From positions 124,001-188,000 of the forward strand of contig CAJTFD010000001.1 of assembly GCA_910575625.1 (NCBI GenBank): 64,000 nucleotides of DNA. The letters run 5' to 3'. Below, piece after piece: positions 26,120 through 34,166 of the stretch (positions are counted from its first letter, which is position 1; each line of letters opens with the position of its first letter). Both the position numbers and the translations under genes were made by a program. The notes below the pieces were generated by a model. It was not told the DNA's origin. It worked only from the letters and a program-made list of their open reading frames with translations, and searched no databases. This DNA comes from Clostridia bacterium. Lineage in GTDB: Bacteria > Bacillota > Clostridia > Lachnospirales > Lachnospiraceae.

Positions 26120-27430
26120 ATGGTCCCCCTCCATTTACATACCCCCTGGGCCTCCGACATTACCCTGGTGCCCAACCGTTTCCTGGACGAGCATATGTTC
26201 CAGGCCAACGGCGAGTTCGTGAAGATCTACCTTTATATGCTCCGCTGCGCCCCCGACAGCCTGCCCTCTCTATCCCTGCTGGCCGACAAGATGAGCTGCA
26301 CAGAACGGGATATCCTGCGGGCCATCCGCTATTGGGAAAAAGAAGGGCTGCTGCAGATCGGCCTGGGCGACGAGCAGAAGATCTCCGATATCTCCTTCGT
26401 CTATCCGCAGAGCAGCCCCGCTCCCGCGCAGCCGCTCCCCGAGCTCTTGCCGCCCGCAGCACAGGAGGCTGAGCCTGCACAGGCAAAAGCGGCAGCAAAA
26501 AACGCACCGGGGACATCCGAGCCCTCCGTGCACGGCGCAGACCTGCAAAAGACAGACTTAAAGAAGGCAGATATACAGGGAGCAGCCGCACAGAAAACAG
26601 ACTCACCAGAGACAGACACACCCACGGCAAAGCTGCAGGATACAGCCGCCCAGGAAACAGACAGCGCAAAGATGGACATACCAGGACCGGGCATATCAGA
26701 AACAGACATCTCCAAAGATCCGGATGGGTCCGCGCTGCCGCCGTCTGGAGAGGGACTGAACGCCGAGCGGGCCGCCCGCCTGAAAGAGAATGCCGAGGTC
26801 GTCCAGTTCCTCTATATCGCGGAACAGTATCTGGCACGGCCGCTCACCTCCACGGACACCAATAAGATCCTATATTTTTATGAAAACTTAAATTTCAGCG
26901 CGGAGCTGATCGAATTTCTGATCGAATACTGTGTGTCCAAGAACCACAAGAGCATCCACTACATCGAGAAAGTGGCCCTCTCCTGGGCCGAGCAGGGGAT
27001 CTCTACCGTCGCGGCCGCCAAGGAGGAGACACGACAGTACAGCCAGACCTATTTTACCATATTTAAAGCCCTGGGGATCCAGAATCGCAACCCGGTGGAG
27101 GCCGAGATCCAGATGATGGACCGCTGGCTGCAGGAGTGGGCCTTCACCATGGACCTGATCCTGGAGGCCTGCAAACGGACGGTCATGCAGACTGGCAGCG
27201 GCAGTTTTGCCTACACGGACAAGATCCTGCGGGAATGGCACGCGGCGAAAGTGCGCCATATCGTGGACCTGGAGACCGCCGACGCAGAACATAAGGCCAA
27301 GAAAGCCAAATCTGCTAAGTCTCCAAAGTCAAATGCAAAAAACAAGGCAGCCGCACCCAACCGTTTCAGCGACTATCCCCACCGGGATTACGATTTCGAC
27401 CAGATCAAGAAATCCATGTTCGAGCAGTAA
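26120..27430 (+). CDS. DnaD/DnaB_2-domain replication protein with a pentapeptide-like linker
   Basis: 436 residues. The N-terminal ~95 residues look like the DnaD winged-helix domain (NRFLDEHMFQANGEFVKIYL, then a DIxRAIRYWEKEGLL recognition helix). Two DnaB_2-type domains follow at about 225-300 and 305-390 (NKILYFYENLNFSAELIEFL; WLQEWAFTMDLILEACKRT). Such proteins act in primosome assembly with DnaC/DnaI loaders; a loader gene is next. The linker (about 139-203) has a 5-residue period resembling pentapeptide repeats. The ATG at 26120 is preferred over a GTG nine bases upstream. Function by homology; the exact replication step is inferred. Confidence 0.8.
   Translation: MVPLHLHTPWASDITLVPNRFLDEHMFQANGEFVKIYLYMLRCAPDSLPSLSLLADKMSCTERDILRAIRYWEKEGLLQIGLGDEQKISDISFVYPQSSPAPAQPLPELLPPAAQEAEPAQAKAAAKNAPGTSEPSVHGADLQKTDLKKADIQGAAAQKTDSPETDTPTAKLQDTAAQETDSAKMDIPGPGISETDISKDPDGSALPPSGEGLNAERAARLKENAEVVQFLYIAEQYLARPLTSTDTNKILYFYENLNFSAELIEFLIEYCVSKNHKSIHYIEKVALSWAEQGISTVAAAKEETRQYSQTYFTIFKALGIQNRNPVEAEIQMMDRWLQEWAFTMDLILEACKRTVMQTGSGSFAYTDKILREWHAAKVRHIVDLETADAEHKAKKAKSAKSPKSNAKNKAAAPNRFSDYPHRDYDFDQIKKSMFEQ
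26534..26730 (+). repeat. Pentapeptide-like coding repeat inside the DnaD-type gene
   Basis: About thirteen consecutive 5-codon units: GADLQ, KTDLK, KADIQ, GAAAQ, KTDSP, ETDTP, TAKLQ, DTAAQ, ETDSA, KMDIP, GPGIS, ETDIS, KDPDG. Seven of these fit x-(A/T/M)-D-(L/I/S/T)-x, close to the A(D/N)LxX consensus of pentapeptide-repeat proteins. The register is unbroken across 65 residues. Confidence 0.7.
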
Positions 27431-27463
27431 ACGGATGACCGATCCATAGACAGGAGATAAAAA

Positions 27464-28432
27464 ATGCCCTTAGAAAACATCCAATACGACGCGATCATGC
27501 GGGAGTACGGCCGTCGACAGCTGCTCAGCCGCCACAGGCTGGAGGAACATCGGGCCCATGCCCAGGAGCGCATCCCCCGCCTGAAAGAGATCCAGGACGC
27601 CATCGCCTCCGCCAGCGCGCAGCAGATCCACTCCCTCCTGGGCGGGGAGAAAGCCGGCAGCACAGCCGTTTACAGAGAAAAAGTGGAGGCCCTCGCCCGG
27701 GAGCGGACACAGCTTTTAACTGAAAACGGCTTCCCTCCAGACTACCTGGAAGCCGCCTACGAATGCCCTGCCTGCCGGGACACCGGGTATGTAAACGGCC
27801 AAAAATGCACCTGCTTCCACAAGCTGGCGGCCGACCAGTTCCGCCAGCAGTACAGCCTGGATCAGATATTGGAGCGGGAAAACTTTGCACTCTTTTCTTT
27901 TTCCTGTTATTCTGATAAAATAAAAGATGACAATACTGGAAAAACGCCCCTGGAACACGCCCAGTTCGCTGTGGAAAAGGCCCGGGAGTTCATCGGGCAT
28001 TTCGGGGAGGCCGGGCAGAACCTGTTCATCTACGGGGACACCGGGGTCGGAAAGACCTTCCTCTCCCACTGCATCGCCCACGAGATCCTGAAAAAAGCTT
28101 ACAGCGTGCTCTATTTCCCCGCATATGACCTGTTCGGACTGCTGGCGAAAGAAACTTTTGGCAAAAAGGACGGCGGCGACGCGCTGGGCCACATCTTAAA
28201 CTGCGATCTGCTGATCATCGACGACCTGGGGACGGAGCTTACGAACACCTTCGTCTCCTCCCAGCTCTTCCAGATCATAAACGAGCGGATCCTGCACGAC
28301 AGGTCCACAGTGATCTCCAGCAACCTGGCCCTGGAGACATTCCCGGAGCTGTATTCCACCCGGACCTTTTCCAGGATCATACAGAATTATAAATTCATCA
28401 ACTTGATCGGCGAAGATATCCGTATCAGATAG
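27464..28432 (+). CDS. dnaC: DnaC/DnaI-type helicase loader ATPase
   Basis: 322-residue AAA+ protein. The N-terminal part holds a zinc-binding CPACRDTGYVNGQKCTC cluster. Walker A is YGDTGVGKTFLSH, Walker B CDLLIIDDLGTEL, and sensor residues follow in ISSNLALETFPELY. Such proteins load the replicative helicase at origins or restart sites. It follows the DnaD-type gene by 33 bases with SD CAGGAGAT, the common clostridial dnaD-dnaC pair. Confidence 0.9.
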   Translation: MPLENIQYDAIMREYGRRQLLSRHRLEEHRAHAQERIPRLKEIQDAIASASAQQIHSLLGGEKAGSTAVYREKVEALARERTQLLTENGFPPDYLEAAYECPACRDTGYVNGQKCTCFHKLAADQFRQQYSLDQILERENFALFSFSCYSDKIKDDNTGKTPLEHAQFAVEKAREFIGHFGEAGQNLFIYGDTGVGKTFLSHCIAHEILKKAYSVLYFPAYDLFGLLAKETFGKKDGGDALGHILNCDLLIIDDLGTELTNTFVSSQLFQIINERILHDRSTVISSNLALETFPELYSTRTFSRIIQNYKFINLIGEDIRIR

Positions 28433-28464
28433 ACACCATCATTTACGCAGGAGGATAAAAGATC

Positions 28465-29646
28465 ATGAGGCAAGGGCCCATCAAAGACAACACGATGTTA
28501 CCCGTCGGGAGATTAGGCATCGTACCCCTGGCAAGCTGCGCTTCCCTGGGACAGAAAGTAAACGACTGGATCGTCGGCTGGCGCAAGGAGCGCACCCCGG
28601 CGCAGGCTGCCCCCTTTGGACCGGACGGCTATATGCGGGATTCATACATCATCGGCTCCCAGGTCCCCCGTTTCGGCTCCGGCGAGGCCAAGGGGACCAT
28701 CAGCGAATCCGTCCGCGGCGACGACCTCTATATCATGGTCGACGTATGCAATTATAGCCTCACTTATAATATGAGCGGTTACGAAAATATCATGTCCCCA
28801 GACGACCATTTCCAGGACTTGAAGAGGGTGATCGCAGCCGTGGGCGGAAAAGCCCGCCGCATCAATGTGATCATGCCCTATCTCTACGAGAGCCGCCAGC
28901 ACAAACGCACCGGACGGGAATCCCTGGACTGTGCCATCGCCCTCCAGGAACTGATCAAGATGGGCGTGGAGAATATCCTGACCTTCGACGCCCACGACGA
29001 CCGCATCCAGAACGCCACTCCTTTAAACGGCCTGGAGAGTGTCCGCCCCGCTTATCAGTTCATCAAGGGCCTGCTCAACCACGAGACGGACCTGACCATC
29101 GACAGCGACCATCTGATGGTGATCAGCCCCGATGAGAACGGTATGAGCCGCGCCATCTACCTGGCAAATGTGCTGGGCGTGGATATGGGGATGTTCTATA
29201 AGCGCCGGGATTACGCCCTGACCTACGCGGACGGCCGCCATCCGATCGTGGCCTATGAATTTTTGGGCGCAGATGTGACGGGGAAGGATATGATCATCAT
29301 CGACGATATGATCTCCTCGGGGGATACGGTCCTGGAGACCGCCGCCCTTTTAAAGGATAAAAAAGCCAATAAGATATTTATCTGTTCTACGTTCGGTTTC
29401 TTCACAAATGGGATGGAGAAATTTGACATGGCTTATGAGCAGGGACTCTTTGACAGGCTCTTGACCACGAATCTGATCTATCAGCGGCCGGAGCTTTTGG
29501 AAAAGCCTTATTATATCAACTGTGATATGAGTAAGTATATCGCCCTGCTCATCGATACACTAAACCATGATGTGACGATCAGCAGCCTGTTGGATCCTGT
29601 GGATCGGATCAATGGGTATCTGGAGAAGTATCGGGAGCAGCGATAA
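28465..29646 (+). CDS. prs: Ribose-phosphate pyrophosphokinase
   Basis: Makes PRPP from ribose 5-phosphate and ATP for nucleotide, His and Trp synthesis. The 393-residue protein carries the PRPP-binding loop DMIIIDDMISSGDTVLET and the ribose-phosphate regions RINVIMPYLYESRQHKRTGR and ENILTFDAHDDRIQN. It is longer than the ~315-residue bacterial norm, with an N-terminal extension, a variant seen in clostridia. It is last in the dnaD-dnaC-prs unit, with SD GCAGGAGG before its ATG. Confidence 0.93.
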   Translation: MRQGPIKDNTMLPVGRLGIVPLASCASLGQKVNDWIVGWRKERTPAQAAPFGPDGYMRDSYIIGSQVPRFGSGEAKGTISESVRGDDLYIMVDVCNYSLTYNMSGYENIMSPDDHFQDLKRVIAAVGGKARRINVIMPYLYESRQHKRTGRESLDCAIALQELIKMGVENILTFDAHDDRIQNATPLNGLESVRPAYQFIKGLLNHETDLTIDSDHLMVISPDENGMSRAIYLANVLGVDMGMFYKRRDYALTYADGRHPIVAYEFLGADVTGKDMIIIDDMISSGDTVLETAALLKDKKANKIFICSTFGFFTNGMEKFDMAYEQGLFDRLLTTNLIYQRPELLEKPYYINCDMSKYIALLIDTLNHDVTISSLLDPVDRINGYLEKYREQR

Positions 29647-29691
29647 GGATCTTGCAGGGGGAGGCCCCGCGCCGTCCCTCTGCAGCACAAC

Positions 29692-30297
29692 CTACCGCAA
29701 AAACGCGAATGGGTCCTCATCGTGCAAAAAATGCATCAGCATGTATGCGCACATGATCGCCACCCGCTCTTCTTTTAGGATCCGCTCCACCTCCCGGCGG
29801 TCGGCCAGGACGATCTCGATCTCCTCGCTGTCCTCCTGTCCCGCCTGCGTCACTTCGCCTGAGGCATATCCATAGACTGTGGCGCAGGATTCATCAGTCA
29901 TCCCGATCGTGGTGAAAGCCGGTCTTTCATACATCTCGTCCACCTGGAGCAGTTCCAATCTAAGGCCCGTCTCTTCTTTCAGCTCCCGGACACCTGCCAC
30001 ATGATGATCTTCTCCCGGCTCCACCAGTCCGGCTGGGAATTCATAGATAAAATCTCCTATTGAATAGCGATACTGGCGCACCAGGACGACTTTGTCCCTC
30101 TTTTCTCCATAGAGGCTGTAGATGATCACTCCGTCCGGGGTATTTTTTCCTGTCGTCAGCTTCAAGTCCGCTGCCGTCTTTGCCCGGGACGCCACATAGT
30201 AATGTCCTTTTTCGCCTTTTTTGTTCGTGATGTCCAGTCCATATAGATTCAGGTACGGCTTATGCGTCAGCTGTACCACCTGATCGATCTTTCCCAT
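29692..30297 (-). CDS. Nudix hydrolase, ADP-ribose pyrophosphatase type
   Basis: 201 residues from the ATG at 30297 (MGKIDQVV), which follows GGGAGG; sixteen upstream in-frame codons overlap the previous gene. The Nudix box G-x5-E-x7-REUxEExGU is complete (GLVEPGEDHHVAGVREL then KEETGL). The layout KVVLVRQYRYSIGDFIYEFPAG is typical of ADP-ribose pyrophosphatases. It begins one base after the ribU stop, so the two are co-transcribed. Confidence 0.85.
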   Translation of the reverse strand: MGKIDQVVQLTHKPYLNLYGLDITNKKGEKGHYYVASRAKTAADLKLTTGKNTPDGVIIYSLYGEKRDKVVLVRQYRYSIGDFIYEFPAGLVEPGEDHHVAGVRELKEETGLRLELLQVDEMYERPAFTTIGMTDESCATVYGYASGEVTQAGQEDSEEIEIVLADRREVERILKEERVAIMCAYMLMHFLHDEDPFAFLR

Positions 30298-30298
30298 T

Positions 30299-30973
30299 TT
30301 ATATCCTCCCCTGCATGACAAGGACCAGCAGTATACATGTGGCAAGTATCACACCGGAGACCAGGACAACGCCCCATTTGACATTTCCCTTGATCCCGGC
30401 AGCGGCTGCGTTCCCCTCCTGGACCGGCGAGGGCGCCAGCAGACCGGCTTTGCGCAGTGCAGTCACGATCGGTTTGTAGACCAGCATGGTGATCGCGCCG
30501 TTCAGCGCCGCTTTTACCAGGTTAAACGGAAGGAACACGGGGAGCAGCATGGCCGCCACAGCCTCTCTGGGATAACCCATATACAGGGGCGTGACCAGAT
30601 AATTCCACAGGAGCATCACCACCGTCATGAGTATGCCGCCGGTGACCAGGCCGATCACAGCTCCTTTGACTGTGTGGAGTTTCTTGTAGATAAAAGCCGC
30701 CGTACAGACGTACGCACAGGTAGACAGTACATTCATGACCATACCGATCACACCTGTGTCGCTGACGGTGAACATCTCCACCAGAGAGACCACCAGGGAG
30801 ATCAGCGCCGCCGAGAGCGGCCCGAAGATGAAACCGCCCACCGTGATGACCACATCCTTGGGATCATATTTTAAAAACATGACCACAGGGATCCGGCCCA
30901 CCACCATCAGCAGATAGGCGATCGCACAGAACATGCCCATCTGGACGACTTTTTTACCTTTGTTCTCATTCAT
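30299..30973 (-). CDS. ribU: Riboflavin ECF transporter S component RibU
   Basis: 224-residue membrane protein with about six helices. FLKYDPKDVVITVGGFIFGP and LLPVFLPFNLVKAALNGAIT match RibU, the substrate-binding component of energy-coupling-factor transporters. A C-terminal extra helix (about 200-222) is present. In many Firmicutes ribU is controlled by an FMN riboswitch; the 153-base region before it shows no FMN-aptamer sequence. It is divergent from an MFS gene. Confidence 0.85.
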   Translation of the reverse strand: MNENKGKKVVQMGMFCAIAYLLMVVGRIPVVMFLKYDPKDVVITVGGFIFGPLSAALISLVVSLVEMFTVSDTGVIGMVMNVLSTCAYVCTAAFIYKKLHTVKGAVIGLVTGGILMTVVMLLWNYLVTPLYMGYPREAVAAMLLPVFLPFNLVKAALNGAITMLVYKPIVTALRKAGLLAPSPVQEGNAAAAGIKGNVKWGVVLVSGVILATCILLVLVMQGRI

Positions 30974-31058
30974 TTTAAAAAACCTTCCTTTCCGCTCTAA
31001 ATCATACCATGATCTAAAAAAAAATAAAACTTAAATGCCGTTCATTTTCTCAAAAAGG

Positions 31059-31087
31059 TTTATTTACACAAAATAAAATGTTATAAT
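31059..31087 (+). promoter_or_regulatory. Putative promoter of the MFS gene
   Basis: A perfect TATAAT at 31082-31087 with a weak -35 (TTTATT, 31059-31064) at 17 bases, 40 bases before the ATG. The -35 match is poor, so an activator or UP element may help; the surrounding sequence is A/T rich. Confidence 0.5.
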
Positions 31088-31126
31088 AAACAAATATCAG
31101 AATATTTCAAGGAAAGGAGGCTTCAA

Positions 31127-32290
31127 ATGCCTGCACAAAGCCAACAAAACCAACGGAAACTCTCAACACTCGGCGTCGCCGCGATCCTGCTCATGAGCAG
31201 CCTGACCGTCATGGTCGGCACCGCCGTCACCCCGGCCGTCGCCGAACTGGGACGGGTCTACGGCCTGGGAAATTATGCTTCCTGGCTGATCACCACGCCG
31301 GCCCTGGGCGTTGTGATCACCACTGTCCTCTTCGGCCGCGTGATCGACAAAAAAGGCCCTTACTGGGTCGCGTTCCTGGGCCTCCTCTGCTACGGCGGGT
31401 TCGGCGTCGCCGGGGCCTATATGCCAAACGTGGTCACTCTGCTGATCGACCGCGTCCTCCTGGGCGCAGCCACAGCCGCCATCATGAATGCCAGCGTCAC
31501 GTTCATATCCGCCTTTTTCCAGGGTGAAAAACAGTTGAAGATCCTGGCATTGCAGAGCATGGCCATGGAATGCGGGGGCGTGATCTACTTGAGCGTCAGC
31601 GGTATGCTGGCCGATGTCTCCTGGCGCTGTCCTTTTTATATCTACGGCCTGGGTTTTTTGGCCTTCCTCGGACTGGCGCTGTTCATACCCAAAGTGCCCG
31701 CCGCTGCCCAGGATACAGAAGACCTCACAGGCGATACCGGGGCAAAGGCCAAGGGCGTACCCATCCCCCTGGTGCTCTTGATCTCCTTTTTGGGGATGCT
31801 GATGTTCTTTACCGCCATGGTGGTACTGCCCCTTTACCTGCAGAACCAGTTGGGCTACTCCCCCTCCTTCACCGGCTACTACCTGGCCTCCATCGACGTT
31901 GTATCGGTGCTGGCCGCAGGGTTTTCCCCGCAGATCGTAAAACGGGTACAGGAGAAAGGCTGCCTGACCATCGCCTTTTGCAGCTATGGGATCGCGTTCC
32001 TCCTGTATTTCCTGCTGGGCGAGTCCCTGTTCCTGTGGATCGCTGCCTGTTTCGTGGGGATCGGGTTTGGCTTTTCCACACCGCTCTACAATAACCTGAT
32101 CGTAAATAAGAGCACGCCCTCGAATAAAGGGCTGAATATCAGTTTCTGCACGATGGCCATGTTTGCCGGACAGTTTTTATCCGCACTGCTGGTCTCTGTA
32201 CTCGCGGCGGAGAACCTGTTTCTGATCGCCTCCCTGATCGGTTTCGTGATCATGGCCTGCATATCACCCGTAGCCAAAAAATTCCAATAA
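31127..32290 (+). CDS. MFS transporter (drug/metabolite exporter type)
   Basis: 387 residues with about 12 predicted membrane helices. The helix 2-3 loop FGRVIDKKGPYWVAFLGLL corresponds to MFS motif A (GxLaDrxGrkxxl), and the RVLLGAATAAIMNASVTFIS segment to motif B/C of drug:H+ antiporters. Substrate cannot be told. SD AAAGGAGG precedes the ATG. The gene is monocistronic, closed by a terminator directly after the stop. Confidence 0.85.
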   Translation: MPAQSQQNQRKLSTLGVAAILLMSSLTVMVGTAVTPAVAELGRVYGLGNYASWLITTPALGVVITTVLFGRVIDKKGPYWVAFLGLLCYGGFGVAGAYMPNVVTLLIDRVLLGAATAAIMNASVTFISAFFQGEKQLKILALQSMAMECGGVIYLSVSGMLADVSWRCPFYIYGLGFLAFLGLALFIPKVPAAAQDTEDLTGDTGAKAKGVPIPLVLLISFLGMLMFFTAMVVLPLYLQNQLGYSPSFTGYYLASIDVVSVLAAGFSPQIVKRVQEKGCLTIAFCSYGIAFLLYFLLGESLFLWIAACFVGIGFGFSTPLYNNLIVNKSTPSNKGLNISFCTMAMFAGQFLSALLVSVLAAENLFLIASLIGFVIMACISPVAKKFQ

Positions 32291-32334
32291 AAAAGAGCGG
32301 CGCTGTCCAGATCAATGGACGCGCCCCTCTTTTT
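32291..32334 (+). terminator. Rho-independent terminator after the MFS gene
   Basis: AAAAGAG-c-GGCGC-tGTCCA, 6-base loop, TGGAC-GCGCC-c-CTCTTTT: a long stem with A and T tracts on the two sides, so it can act in both directions between the convergent MFS gene and xylB. Confidence 0.88.
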
Positions 32335-32379
32335 CTAACACCTCTCACACCCCATAAATCCACAGACAACCAATACGCT

Positions 32380-32464
32380 CGCCTTTTGCAAAAGCGTTTT
32401 AAAGGGGTCCGGGGGAAATCCGCAATCCCCCGGCGCTTTTGGTACTTTTCTCGCAGAAAAGTAC
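32380..32464 (-). repeat. Fold-back element after xylB (possible dispersed structured repeat)
   Basis: Directly after xylB the transcript can form GTACTTTTCT/AGAAAAGTAC (10 bp, loop GCG), then CCGGGGGA/TCCCCCGG inside an outer AAAAGCG/CGCTTTT stem, and a CTTTTGCAAAAG palindrome. There is no long U-tract. The layered, G/C-rich fold with A/T stems is like the short dispersed palindromic elements found in clostridial intergenic regions; other copies would need a genome search. Confidence 0.55.
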
Positions 32465-32471
32465 ACCCACC

Positions 32472-33929
32472 CTAAAACAATGCTTTGACTGTGGGATAGA
32501 TCTTCCGGAATTTCTGGTATCTCTCTTCGTATTTTTCCACCAGTTCCGGTTCCGGCTCCACCGTATCGATCACTTTCACCAATTTTGATGCGATCGTCTC
32601 CACATCCGGATATTCCCCGCAGCCCACGGCCGCCAGCATAGCTCCTCCTAAAGCGGGACCCTCTTCGCTCTCGATCACATCCACTTTCATGTTCATGATA
32701 TTGGCGATCATCCGCTTCCAGAGCGGACTTTTAGCGCCTCCACCGCAGATCTTCGTCCGCTGGATCTTCAGTCCCAGGCTTCTGGCCACTTCCAAGGAAT
32801 CCCGCAATCCGAACGATACGCCCTCCAGGACCGCCTGTGTCATATCTTCCCTGGTGGTATCCATGGTCATGCCCATGAACAGCGCCCGGGCTTTTGGATC
32901 GTTATGGGGGGAACGTTCCCCCATCAGATAGGGCAGATAAAACACCTGGTTCTCTCCCAGCTTTGTGATACCTCTCTGCTCCGATGCAAAATCTGCCGCC
33001 CGCAGGATATCTTCGTTCCACCACTTGTTACAGGAAGCCGCGCTGAGCATGCAGCCCATCAGGTGGTAATTACCGTCCGCATGGGCGAAGGAATGGAGGG
33101 CATTGTTCTCATCCACACCGAACTTTTTACTCGATATGAAGATCGTGCCCGATGTGCCAAGGGAAATATTGCATCTGCCATCTCCCACCGTTCCTGTCCC
33201 CACAGCGGCAGCCGCATTGTCTCCGGCGCCGGCGATCACTTTCACATCTCGGCTCAGACCAAGCTGTGCCGCGATCCCTGGCCGCAGCGTACCTACGACC
33301 TCATAGCTCTCGTAAAGTCTGGGCAGCTGCTCTTCTGAGATCCCGCAGATCTGGATCATTTCTTTTGACCAGCAGCGGTTTTTTACATCCAGAAGGAGCA
33401 TCCCCGACGCATCTGATACATCTGTACAAAAACTCCCCGACAACTTATATGCCAGATAATCTTTGGGCAGCATGATCTTTGCGATCTTTTTATGATCATC
33501 CGGCTCGTTCTCCTTCATCCAGAGGATCTTCGGGGCGGTGAACCCCGCAAATGCGATATTTGCCGTGCAGGCAGAAAGTTTTTCCTTACCTATGGTCTGG
33601 TTCAGGTAATCCGTCTGCCTGCCTGTGCGTCCGTCATTCCAGAGGATTGCCGGGCGGATCACCCGATCTTCCCGGTCAAGGACCACAAGACCGTGCATCT
33701 GCCCACCGAAACTGATGCCTGCCACCTTATCTTTATCACAGTCCTCCAGCAGTTCCCCCAGACCCGCCATCGTCCCCGCATACCAGTCTTCCGGGTTCTG
33801 CTCCGACCATCCCGGGTGCGGGAAATACAGCGGATATTCTTTTGAGACGATCTTCAGTATCTGTCCTTCCCCGTCCATCAGCAGCAGTTTTACTGCCGAT
33901 GTCCCCAGATCTACTCCTATATAATACAT
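32472..33929 (-). CDS. xylB: Xylulokinase
   Basis: 485-residue FGGY kinase that phosphorylates D-xylulose to xylulose 5-phosphate. MYYIGVDLGTSAVKLLLMD is the N-terminal phosphate-binding loop, GISFGGQMHGLVVLD the sugar-binding segment specific for xylulokinases, and ICGGGAKSPLWKRMIANIMN the C-terminal signature. It is the last gene of a minus-strand operon with an ABC importer and a polyol dehydrogenase, but separated from the dehydrogenase by a 237-base gap holding a MITE-like element. Confidence 0.94.
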   Translation of the reverse strand: MYYIGVDLGTSAVKLLLMDGEGQILKIVSKEYPLYFPHPGWSEQNPEDWYAGTMAGLGELLEDCDKDKVAGISFGGQMHGLVVLDREDRVIRPAILWNDGRTGRQTDYLNQTIGKEKLSACTANIAFAGFTAPKILWMKENEPDDHKKIAKIMLPKDYLAYKLSGSFCTDVSDASGMLLLDVKNRCWSKEMIQICGISEEQLPRLYESYEVVGTLRPGIAAQLGLSRDVKVIAGAGDNAAAAVGTGTVGDGRCNISLGTSGTIFISSKKFGVDENNALHSFAHADGNYHLMGCMLSAASCNKWWNEDILRAADFASEQRGITKLGENQVFYLPYLMGERSPHNDPKARALFMGMTMDTTREDMTQAVLEGVSFGLRDSLEVARSLGLKIQRTKICGGGAKSPLWKRMIANIMNMKVDVIESEEGPALGGAMLAAVGCGEYPDVETIASKLVKVIDTVEPEPELVEKYEERYQKFRKIYPTVKALF

Positions 33930-33953
33930 ATGGTTTCCTTTCTCAATTTTATT

Positions 33954-34116
33954 TAGAGTGTGTCTGAAAACCGCTTTATGTCAACTGTAAGTCACAATTT
34001 GTGGAAGTCTGGCCCAAATGAGGAAGGCGTAGCGGGCTACGCTGACCGAAAGCGGGCCAGATTTTCCGCAAAGTGGGGCTTGCAGGTGGCGTGAATGGGT
34101 TTTAAGACACGCTCTA
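33954..34116. mobile_element. MITE-like fold-back element between dehydrogenase and xylB genes
   Basis: About 163 bases bounded by imperfect terminal inverted repeats (TAGAGTGTGTCTGAAAACC against TAGAGCGTGTCTTAAAACC). Nearly the whole unit folds on itself: CTGTAAGTCACAATTTGTGGAA pairs with the complement arm, TCTGGCCC with GGGCCAGA, and GCGTAGC with GCTACGC at the tip. It has no coding capacity and TA at both ends, as IS630-type MITEs do. The same 17 bases (TAGAGTGTGTCTGAAAA) recur at 47987-48003. Confidence 0.75.
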
Positions 34117-34150
34117 GCCCAAGAGTGTGCTTTAAAACACACTCTTGGGC
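34117..34150. terminator. Strong hairpin between the dehydrogenase gene and the MITE
   Basis: A perfect 13-bp stem (GCCCAAGAGTGTG/CACACTCTTGGGC) with loop CTTTAAAA, 17 bases after the dehydrogenase stop. Its arms contain GAGTGTG like the neighbouring MITE ends, so it may be the joined end of a second element. It could reduce readthrough into xylB. Confidence 0.6.
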
Positions 34151-34166
34151 CAATAGCCATAGCCGA

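Noticed and set aside
29647..29691. Terminator between prs and the Nudix gene
   Set aside because: TGCAGGGGGA...TCCCTCTGCA is imperfect and has no U-tract, so it is only a weak candidate.
30974..31126. Possible FMN riboswitch before ribU
   Set aside because: The region is A/T rich and lacks the conserved aptamer segments.
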